DNA from: Aliishimia sp039978895
Lineage (GTDB): Bacteria; Pseudomonadota; Alphaproteobacteria; Rhodobacterales; Rhodobacteraceae
Length of the DNA: 64,000 nt
Direction: 5' to 3'
NCBI GenBank assembly: GCA_039978895.1
Contig: JBDWAL010000033.1
Location: 124,001-188,000, forward strand
Positions 57,617 to 64,000 of the stretch are shown here, in pieces. Numbering within the stretch: position 1 is the first letter of the stretch; each line of letters opens with the position of its first letter. A program made the position numbers and the translations under genes. Below the pieces are notes generated by a model that searched no databases, had not been told where the DNA came from, and was given only the letters and a program-made list of their open reading frames with translations.

Positions 57617-59266
57617 ATGGCAGAGATAGAACGCGAAGCGATGGAATATGACGTGGTCATCGTGGGCGCAGGCCCCGCTGGCTTAAGCGCTGCGATCCGG
57701 CTGAAACAATTGGATGCTGACTTGAATGTCGTGGTGCTCGAAAAGGGTTCAGAAGTCGGAGCGCATATTCTGTCTGGTGCCGTCTTAGACCCCTGTGCAT
57801 TGACCGAATTGATGCCTGATTGGGCTGAGAAAGGCGCGCCGCTGAATGTGCCTGTTAAAGAAGACAAATTCTATATGCTAGGTGAGGCGGGCCAAGTTCG
57901 CATCCCCAATACCCCCATGCCGCCGCTTATGAACAATCACGGCAACTACATCGTGTCGATGGGCAACGTGTGCCGCTGGATGGCCGAACAGGCGGAAGAA
58001 CTCGGCGTTGAAATCTTCCCCGGCATGGCTTGTTCTGAGTTAGTGTACGGCGACAATGGCGAAGTCAAAGGTGTCGTGGCTGGCGTCTTTGGTCTGGAAG
58101 CGGACGGCACGCACGGTCCGAACACCGAGCCGGGTATGGAACTGCACGGCAAATACGTGTTCCTATCCGAAGGTGTGCGCGGGTCTTTGTCCAAAGAAGT
58201 GATCGCCAAATACGACCTGTCCGAAGGCAAAGAGCCGCAGAAATACGGTCTTGGCATGAAAGAAATTTGGGAAATCGATCCTACCAAGCATAAAGAAGGC
58301 TCCGTTACGCACACGATGGGCTGGCCTTTAGGCAGCAATGCAGGCGGGGGATCGTTCATCTATCATCTTGACAACAATCAAGTTTACGTCGGGTTCGTGG
58401 TGCATCTGAACTACAAAAACCCACATCTTTTCCCCTACATGGAATTCCAGCGGTTCAAGCATCACCCAATGGTTGCAGATTTACTCAAAGGCGGCAAACG
58501 TGTTGCTTACGGCGCGCGTGCAATCACAGAGGGCGGCTACCAGTCGATGCCGAAGCTTGTTGCACCCGGTGTTGCGTTGCTGGGCTGTTCTGCGGGCATG
58601 GTCAACGTACCGCGCATCAAGGGCAACCACAACGCGATGTACTCTGGGATTCACGCCGCCGAGGCCGCATGCGAAGCCATCAAAACGGATCGTTCCGGTG
58701 ATGAACTGGCGCAGTACGAGGCCAGTGTACACAAAGGCCCAATCGCTGCTGATCTTAAGAAAGTCCGCAACGTTAAGCCGCTGTGGTCCAAATACGGCCT
58801 GCTTGCTTCTCTTGTGGGTGGTGGCTTGGATATGTGGACAAACACAATCGGCTTTTCGCTTTTCGGAACGATTGGACATGGCAAAAATGACGCGCAAGCC
58901 ACTGAAGAAGCCAGCGAGCACGCCAAAATCGACTACCCAAAGCCAGATGGCGTGTTGAGTTTTGATCGATTGACCAATGTGTCTTTCGCGATGACCAACC
59001 ATGAAGAAAGCCAACCGGTGCACTTGCAGCTTAAGGATGCAGATGTTCCGGTTAAGGTGAACCTCGCGAAATACGCAGGGCCTTCGGCGCGCTATTGCCC
59101 GGCGGGTGTGTATGAGTTTGTGGAAGATGCCGGCAAAGACCCGCGCTTTGTCATCAACTTCCAAAACTGTGTGCATTGCAAAACATGCGACATCAAAGAC
59201 CCAAGCCAGAATATCACGTGGACGACCCCGCAAGGTGGGGACGGTCCGAACTACCCGAATATGTGA
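57617..59266 (+). CDS. Electron transfer flavoprotein-ubiquinone oxidoreductase
   Basis: The 549-residue membrane-associated enzyme passes electrons from ETF to ubiquinone. The FAD-binding VVIVGAGPAGLSAAIRL stands near the N-terminus. The quinone-binding membrane surface lies in the middle, and the C-terminal 4Fe-4S ferredoxin-like domain has YCPAGVYEF and NCVHCKTCDIKDP. GAGGA lies 7 bases before ATG 57617. It would serve acyl-CoA dehydrogenases such as the one at 42.6 kb. Confidence 0.97.
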   Translation: MAEIEREAMEYDVVIVGAGPAGLSAAIRLKQLDADLNVVVLEKGSEVGAHILSGAVLDPCALTELMPDWAEKGAPLNVPVKEDKFYMLGEAGQVRIPNTPMPPLMNNHGNYIVSMGNVCRWMAEQAEELGVEIFPGMACSELVYGDNGEVKGVVAGVFGLEADGTHGPNTEPGMELHGKYVFLSEGVRGSLSKEVIAKYDLSEGKEPQKYGLGMKEIWEIDPTKHKEGSVTHTMGWPLGSNAGGGSFIYHLDNNQVYVGFVVHLNYKNPHLFPYMEFQRFKHHPMVADLLKGGKRVAYGARAITEGGYQSMPKLVAPGVALLGCSAGMVNVPRIKGNHNAMYSGIHAAEAACEAIKTDRSGDELAQYEASVHKGPIAADLKKVRNVKPLWSKYGLLASLVGGGLDMWTNTIGFSLFGTIGHGKNDAQATEEASEHAKIDYPKPDGVLSFDRLTNVSFAMTNHEESQPVHLQLKDADVPVKVNLAKYAGPSARYCPAGVYEFVEDAGKDPRFVINFQNCVHCKTCDIKDPSQNITWTTPQGGDGPNYPNM

Positions 59267-59274
59267 TCAGTCTT

Positions 59275-59294
59275 GAGGCACCCTAGGGCGCCTC
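59275..59294 (+). terminator. Hairpin after ETF-QO
   Basis: GAGGC-ACCCTAGGGC-GCCTC forms a short GC-rich hairpin 8 bases after the ETF-QO stop. No T-run follows, so termination is uncertain. Confidence 0.4.
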
Positions 59295-59376
59295 TTGCCT
59301 ACTCACGCGCCTTTGCATTGCACGCGGGCAAGAACGTGCTACGATTCCTCAAACAAGAAACAGTATGAGGCACGGC

Positions 59377-61098
59377 ATGACATTTTTTGCGAGATCCGCC
59401 GCGTTGGCGTTGGCGCTGACCCTAGCTGCGGGTGTGCAGAGCACGAGCGCGGAAAGCTTTTCGGGTTCCTATCTTGCAGGCCGTCAAGCTGAGCAACAAA
59501 ATGATTATGCGCAGGCCGCATCATACTACACGCGCGCCTTAGTGCGTGCGCCCGACAACGTTGACATCATGGAATCCTTGACGCTGGTCAATCTGATGCA
59601 AGGTCAATTTGAGCGTGCTCTGCCTGTGGCCCGAACGATGGAAAGCCGTGGCTTGACCAGTCAAGTGGGGCAGATGGTTATCACAACCGACCTTGCGCGC
59701 TCTGGTGAATTCGAAGCGCTCATGAACCATATTGGGCAGCACGAAGGCGTTGGAATTGGGCCGCTTGTGGATGGGCTGCTTCTTGCTTGGGCAACTTTGG
59801 GCAGCGGTGACACTGCTGCGGCGATGACTGCATTTGATAGTTTGTCAAACCAGCAAGGGCTGCGCGGCTTTGCGCTTTATCACAAAGCTTTAGCCTTCGC
59901 GTTAACGGGCGATTTTGAAAGCGCCGAGTCGATCTTCATCGAAGACACAGACGGATTGGTGCAATTGACCCGTCGCGGTGCAATGGCACGGTCTGAAATT
60001 CTGTCTCAATTGGGTCGCAACGCGGATGCGCTGGCCACATTGGAACAAGCTTTCGGTCTGGCCTCAGATCCCGGAATTTCGGCCCTTCGGGAGAAATTGG
60101 AAGCGGGTGAAAAAGTGCCGTTCAGCCATATTTCGTCCGCTCAAGACGGCATGGCGGAGGTTCACTATTCAATTGCAGCAGCCCTCGTTAATGAAGCGCA
60201 GCCGGATTACACCCTGCTTTATGCGCGCTTGGCTCAATCTTTGCGCCCAGATCACAGTGACGCGCTGCTTTTGGCGGCTGAGTTGCTTGGCCAGTTGGAC
60301 CAACAAGAATTGGCAATCGAAGCTTTCGCGGCCGTCTCGCGGGATCATGTTGATTACCATGCCGCCGAATTGGGCCGGATTGGTGCATTGCGCGCCCTTG
60401 ATAAGCCAGATGCGGCCATTGAGGCGCTAAACAATCTTGCCAAAACTCATGGCCATCTTGCGATAGTGCATTCAACGCTTGGCGATGTGTACCGTGGAGA
60501 GAAAAATTTTGCGGAAGCGACAACAGCTTACGATGAGGCGCTAGAGCAAACCCCTGACACGCAAATTCGCGGGAAATGGTTTTTGTACTACGCCCGCGCG
60601 ATCAGTCATGAGCGCCGCGATATGTGGGAAGAGGCTGAAGCTGATTTCCGTTCCGCGCTTGAGTTAGAGCCCGAGCAGCCGCAAGTTCTTAACTATCTTG
60701 GGTACTCTTTGGTCGAGAAGCAGATCAATCTAGACGAGGCGCTAGACATGATTGAGCGCGCCGTCGCCGCGCGCCCTGATAGTGGCTACATTATCGACAG
60801 TCTGGGCTGGGTTTTGTATCGAATTGGTCGCTATGAAGAAGCGGTTCAGCACATGGAACGCGCTGTTGAGTTGATGCCCGTTGATCCGGTTGTGACAGAC
60901 CACCTTGGCGATGTGTATTGGGCCGTTGGACGTGAACGGGAAGCTGAATTCCAATGGCACCGCGCGTTGTCTTTTGTCGACCCGGAAGAGACGGACGGCG
61001 AAGCTGACCCAGACCGCATTCGTCGCAAGCTCGAAGTTGGTCTTGATGCCGTTTTGGCGGAAGAAGGTGCCCCTCCGTTGACGGTCGCGAACGACTGA
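59377..61098 (+). CDS. Secreted tetratricopeptide repeat protein
   Basis: The 573-residue protein has a signal peptide (hydrophobic residues 5-20, cleavage after TSA) and about ten TPR-like helical repeats. The clearest are AGRQAEQQNDYAQAASYYTR near the start and, around 405-520, repeats with FAEATTAYDEALEQTPD and YEEAVQHMERAVELMPVD. It is exported to the periplasm or outer membrane as a protein-interaction scaffold. GAGG lies 6 bases before ATG 59377. ispE follows after one base, so the two are co-transcribed. Partner unknown. Confidence 0.85.
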   Translation: MTFFARSAALALALTLAAGVQSTSAESFSGSYLAGRQAEQQNDYAQAASYYTRALVRAPDNVDIMESLTLVNLMQGQFERALPVARTMESRGLTSQVGQMVITTDLARSGEFEALMNHIGQHEGVGIGPLVDGLLLAWATLGSGDTAAAMTAFDSLSNQQGLRGFALYHKALAFALTGDFESAESIFIEDTDGLVQLTRRGAMARSEILSQLGRNADALATLEQAFGLASDPGISALREKLEAGEKVPFSHISSAQDGMAEVHYSIAAALVNEAQPDYTLLYARLAQSLRPDHSDALLLAAELLGQLDQQELAIEAFAAVSRDHVDYHAAELGRIGALRALDKPDAAIEALNNLAKTHGHLAIVHSTLGDVYRGEKNFAEATTAYDEALEQTPDTQIRGKWFLYYARAISHERRDMWEEAEADFRSALELEPEQPQVLNYLGYSLVEKQINLDEALDMIERAVAARPDSGYIIDSLGWVLYRIGRYEEAVQHMERAVELMPVDPVVTDHLGDVYWAVGREREAEFQWHRALSFVDPEETDGEADPDRIRRKLEVGLDAVLAEEGAPPLTVAND

Positions 61099-61099
61099 T

Positions 61100-61900
61100 A
61101 TGGAGGGATCAGTGCTGGCCCCAGCCAAGATCAACCTTACTTTGCATGTTACAGGGCAGCGTGCCGACGGCTATCACCTACTTGATTCCCTTGTCGTATT
61201 TGCCAGTTTAGGCGACCATATACGGGTTAAGGATGCTGACGCGATTTCGATCGAGGTGAGCGGCCCATTTGCCGACGGCGTACCTTGCGATGCTCGCAAT
61301 CTTGTTTGGCGCGCTGCCGAAATGGCAGGGGTCACTCCCCATATCCAGCTTGAGAAAAACTTACCTCATGGTGCTGGACTCGGTGGCGGGTCTTCTGACG
61401 CTGCTGCGATTTTGCGAACGTTTGGCGGGCAAGAACGTGCTGCGGAGTTGGGCGCGGATGTGCCGGTGTGTCTGAACTTGATACCGCAACGCATGCAAGG
61501 GATCGGTGACGTTCTTGCGCCCGTGCCAGTTTGTGCGCTCGATCTGGTGCTGGTAAATCCACGCGTACATGTTCCGACCCCCGACGTTTTTCACGCACTT
61601 ACCACCAAGACCAACTCAGGTATGGGCGAGTTGCCTGATTTGACGTCTTACAGTTCTGCCCTGGCGTGGCTGTCGCAACAAAGAAACGATTTAGAGACTG
61701 CCGCCTTGTCTGTTGCAGCCCAAATCGGCGATGCACTAGATGCCCTGAAGGGGGCGGACCTTATGCGGATGTCCGGATCCGGCGCGACCTGTTTCGGGGT
61801 CTATCCGACTGCTGCGCAGGCTGAAAGCGCGGCAACGGCTATCGGTGCAGCGCACCCTGATTGGTGGGTTCAAGCGACACAAACGTTATCTTCGCTTTGA
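61100..61900 (+). CDS. ispE: 4-diphosphocytidyl-2-C-methyl-D-erythritol kinase
   Basis: The 266-residue GHMP kinase of the MEP isoprenoid pathway has APAKINLTLHVTGQRADGYH at the N-terminus, the ATP loop GAGLGGGSSDAAAIL (about 90-104), and the late MSGSGATCFGV. It phosphorylates CDP-ME at the 2-hydroxyl. It lies one base after the TPR gene and converges with a polyprenyl diphosphate synthase, another isoprenoid enzyme. Confidence 0.97.
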   Translation: MEGSVLAPAKINLTLHVTGQRADGYHLLDSLVVFASLGDHIRVKDADAISIEVSGPFADGVPCDARNLVWRAAEMAGVTPHIQLEKNLPHGAGLGGGSSDAAAILRTFGGQERAAELGADVPVCLNLIPQRMQGIGDVLAPVPVCALDLVLVNPRVHVPTPDVFHALTTKTNSGMGELPDLTSYSSALAWLSQQRNDLETAALSVAAQIGDALDALKGADLMRMSGSGATCFGVYPTAAQAESAATAIGAAHPDWWVQATQTLSSL

Positions 61901-61912
61901 ACCTGCGCGGTG

Positions 61913-62905
61913 TTAACTGATCCGCTCGACCACGTAATCGGCAAGATCGCTTAACATGGTTCGGATGTCATTCGCGGGAACAACCTCCAAAGCGGTCTTT
62001 GCTTTTTCAGCCCATGCCAGTGCTTCTGTCTTGGTCGCGTTCAAGGTGTCGTGCTTATGAAGAAGGGCAAGCGCTGTCTCGAGATCGCCTTCGTTTTGCT
62101 GACCTTTTTCAATCGTGCGTTCCCAAAAGGTCCGCTCTTCTTGATCGGCCAAAGCCACGGCTTTGATCACGGGTAGGGTCAGTTTGCGTTCACGAAAGTC
62201 GTCACCGATATTCTTGCCCGTCGCAGCACTGCTACCTTGGTAATCCAGCAAGTCATCCACGATCTGAAATGCGATGCCCAAGGCGTCACCATAGTCATAC
62301 ATGGCCTTGATGTGGGTTTCAGGGGCATCGGCGATGACGCCACCAACCTCGGAAGCCGCTGAAAACAAGGCGGCGGTCTTACCACGAACGACTTGCCGAT
62401 AGACTGCCTCGTTTGTTGTGAGGTCTTGCGCGGCCGTCATCTGCAACACTTCGCCCTCAGCAATCGTTGCAGATGCATCGGACAGAATCCGCAACACATC
62501 GAGCGAGCCCGTTTCTGTCATCAACTGAAAGCTGCGTGAGAAAAGATAGTCGCCAACCAAAACTGAGGATTTGTTGTCCCACAGCAAGTTTGCGGTTGGT
62601 CGCCCGCGGCGCTGCTCGCTCTCATCGACGACATCGTCGTGCAAAAGTGTTGCAGTATGAATGAATTCAACGGTTGCAGCGAGATGGATGTGATACGGGC
62701 CCTTGTAGCCAAACATTCGCGCACTTGCCAAAGTTAGCATGGGGCGCAATCGTTTGCCGCCAGCGCCAACCAGATGCGCTGTAACTTCAGGAATGCGTGG
62801 CGCGTGCTCGGAAGCCATACGCTGCGCGATCAAGGTGTTCACGTCCGCCATTTCTTCGCGCAGCAACTCTGCTAGGCGGTCATGTGGTTTATAACTCGCG
62901 TCCAT
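61913..62905 (-). CDS. Polyprenyl (octa/decaprenyl) diphosphate synthase
   Basis: The 330-residue trans-prenyltransferase has the two Asp-rich motifs LLHDDVVDESEQRRG (about 90-104) and FQIVDDLLDYQG (about 215-226), plus GGKRLRPML. It builds the long side chain of ubiquinone. Chain length cannot be read with certainty; decaprenyl (Q10) is usual in alphaproteobacteria. Divergent from the DUF2007 gene. Confidence 0.95.
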   Translation of the reverse strand: MDASYKPHDRLAELLREEMADVNTLIAQRMASEHAPRIPEVTAHLVGAGGKRLRPMLTLASARMFGYKGPYHIHLAATVEFIHTATLLHDDVVDESEQRRGRPTANLLWDNKSSVLVGDYLFSRSFQLMTETGSLDVLRILSDASATIAEGEVLQMTAAQDLTTNEAVYRQVVRGKTAALFSAASEVGGVIADAPETHIKAMYDYGDALGIAFQIVDDLLDYQGSSAATGKNIGDDFRERKLTLPVIKAVALADQEERTFWERTIEKGQQNEGDLETALALLHKHDTLNATKTEALAWAEKAKTALEVVPANDIRTMLSDLADYVVERIS

Positions 62906-62962
62906 TCGTTTCCCTCAGAGCGGCTCTCGACAATAGTGGATATAGGGTCTTAAAACGCAAAT

Positions 62963-63178
62963 ATGAAAGAGATTATTCGCACAACGGACCCAACGGTCAT
63001 TGCCTTCGCCACCGCGCTTCTTCGTGGTGAGGATATAGAGTGCTTTGAACTCGACGTAAATATCTCCAACCTCTATGGCGGGATAGATATTTTCCCACGC
63101 AGGTTGATGGTGCGAGACGGCGACTATGATGAAGCAGCCATCGTGATGCGCGACAATCAAATTGATGTGACACCTTGA
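62963..63178 (+). CDS. DUF2007 domain protein
   Basis: The 71-residue cytoplasmic protein matches DUF2007: a strand-helix opening (MKEIIRTTDPTVIAFATALL), then ECFELDVNISNLYGG and RRLMVRDGDYDEA. The family resembles small signal-transduction (PII-like) folds, with no proven role. Its stop overlaps the TTG of the methyltransferase gene (TTGA), so they are coupled. Confidence 0.85.
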   Translation: MKEIIRTTDPTVIAFATALLRGEDIECFELDVNISNLYGGIDIFPRRLMVRDGDYDEAAIVMRDNQIDVTP

Positions 63179-63930
63179 GCCAATGGCCGCAAGACGACCT
63201 GAGCCGTGATGCATTCTTGGGCGGGGCGCTGCATCTATGGCAACCCAAACGTGGATATCGCGCGGGTGTGGATCCCGTTTTATTGGCCGCATCTGTGCGC
63301 GCGCAATCCGGCCAATGTATTCTAGACTTGGGCTGTGGGGCCGGTGCCGCCGCTTTGTCTTTGGGAACGCGGGTGCCCGGGCTGCGGCTTTTTGGTGTTG
63401 AGCAACACGTAGATTATGCCGATCTTGCGAGACGAAATGGCGCTCATCTGGCCTTTGAAGTGCACACGGGCGATGTGTCGGATATGCCCGCAGCCCTGCG
63501 CGCTTTGTCTTTTGATCATGTTATCGCAAATCCCCCTTATTATTGTCGCACCACCGGGACAGCCGCGCCTGATCCGGCCCGTGAAACGGCACTTGGTGAA
63601 GCAACGCCGTTATCTGAATGGATTTCTGCGGGTACCAAGCGACTTAAACCGAAGGGCTTTCTGCACATGATTCTAAAAGCGGACCGTTTGGCTGATGCGT
63701 TAAGGGCATGTAAGTCCCCTTTGGGTAGTATCGAAATCATACCATTTGCACCCCGTGTCGGCCGTGCTGCAGAGCTAATTATTGTCCGGGCGCGCAAAGA
63801 AGGGCGCGCAGCGCTTAAACTGCATGCACCAATTGTGCTGCATGAGGGGGCGGAACATACCGAGGACGGGATCGATTATGCCCAAGAAATCCTTGATGTT
63901 TTACGTCATGGGAAGGCTATTTCAACCTAA
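63175..63930 (+). CDS. tRNA1(Val) N6-adenine methyltransferase-like protein
   Basis: The 251-residue Rossmann methyltransferase has SAM motif ILDLGCGAGAAALSLG, GVEQHVDYADLARRN, and the N6-adenine motif ANPPYY (about 120), placing it in the TrmN6/YfiC group. It likely methylates an adenine in RNA; the exact target is not provable by eye. The start is TTG within the overlap with DUF2007. The last 70 bases of the window after it show no feature. Confidence 0.85.
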   Translation: MSQWPQDDLSRDAFLGGALHLWQPKRGYRAGVDPVLLAASVRAQSGQCILDLGCGAGAAALSLGTRVPGLRLFGVEQHVDYADLARRNGAHLAFEVHTGDVSDMPAALRALSFDHVIANPPYYCRTTGTAAPDPARETALGEATPLSEWISAGTKRLKPKGFLHMILKADRLADALRACKSPLGSIEIIPFAPRVGRAAELIIVRARKEGRAALKLHAPIVLHEGAEHTEDGIDYAQEILDVLRHGKAIST

Positions 63931-64000
63931 GCGTGCGACAATTTGCTTAGCAAAAAATTAGTCATATGCTGCGACTGCGGCGTGACTGAACGCAAATTCT

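Noticed and set aside
1..64000. CRISPR arrays, tRNA/rRNA genes, prophage, IS elements, toxin-antitoxin or restriction systems
   Set aside because: I looked for repeat-spacer runs, tRNA arms, transposase or integrase motifs and defence genes and found none.

Overview
The window looks like an ordinary chromosomal segment of a marine alphaproteobacterium of the Rhodobacterales (Roseobacter group). The pointers are a SAM/SAH-type riboswitch in front of metK, an Irr-type Fur protein beside fabA, the 44-residue aa3-oxidase subunit IV, a class II-like aroA next to cmk, a non-catalytic PyrC homologue with pyrB, and many small conserved roseobacter-type proteins. Coding density is very high: many neighbours overlap by 1-4 bases (ATGA, GTGA, TTGA or TAATG junctions), and GTG/TTG starts are frequent. 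I see no rRNA, tRNA, CRISPR array, insertion sequence, prophage or plasmid gene.

Layout. 0-5 kb: a MATE exporter, fabA, and divergent irr with a Mur/Fur-type palindrome between them, then a 2-oxoglutarate dioxygenase, a DUF1801 protein and a glycosyltransferase-like protein. 5-16.9 kb: miaB, a lytic transglycosylase, an OmpA-like/lipoprotein pair sharing an uncharacterised motif, phoH, a probable small RNA with anti-Shine-Dalgarno C(C)TCCTCCC elements, ybeY, corC, lnt, the riboswitch with metK, a ClpP-like periplasmic protein and trmB. 17-24 kb: aroA-cmk, an aldo/keto reductase, two small unknowns, rpsA with a long leader, and a WGR-domain protein. 24-31 kb: a GFA-type enzyme with a divergent LysR regulator, plsY, pseudo-pyrC and pyrB, with a cassette of four membrane proteins between the two pyr genes. 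31-45 kb: a cluster-less uracil-DNA glycosylase homologue, moaB, an RND efflux pair with an unusually long pump, a DsbD-domain protein, an AlgH-family protein, a large secreted protein, an Sua5-type protein, and an acyl-CoA dehydrogenase/MBL-hydrolase pair. 45-54 kb: the cox subunit, azlCD, the operon fdhD-(membrane protein)-mobA-mobB-(fused moeA), and greA. 54-64 kb: a DUF6502 regulator/lipoprotein/VWA lipoprotein locus with twin operators, a SoxR/VOC pair with a textbook SoxR operator, ETF-QO, a TPR protein with ispE, a polyprenyl synthase, a DUF2007 protein and a tRNA-modifying-type methyltransferase.

How the genes work together. miaB, phoH, ybeY, trmB, rpsA and the Sua5-type gene serve translation and RNA. 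lnt and corC serve the envelope. aroA, cmk, plsY, pyrB, ispE and the polyprenyl synthase are core anabolism. The fdhD-mobA-mobB-moeA operon plus moaB builds the bis-MGD molybdenum cofactor for a formate-dehydrogenase-type enzyme encoded elsewhere. The most promising undescribed pieces are the OmpA/lipoprotein pair (8 kb), the candidate sRNA between phoH and ybeY (10.6 kb), the fused moeA (50-52 kb), the PH-like membrane cassette between pyrB and pseudo-pyrC (27.5-29.8 kb), and the DUF6502/VWA locus with paired palindromes (54.1-56.5 kb). All functional statements are read from sequence by eye; no database search was possible.
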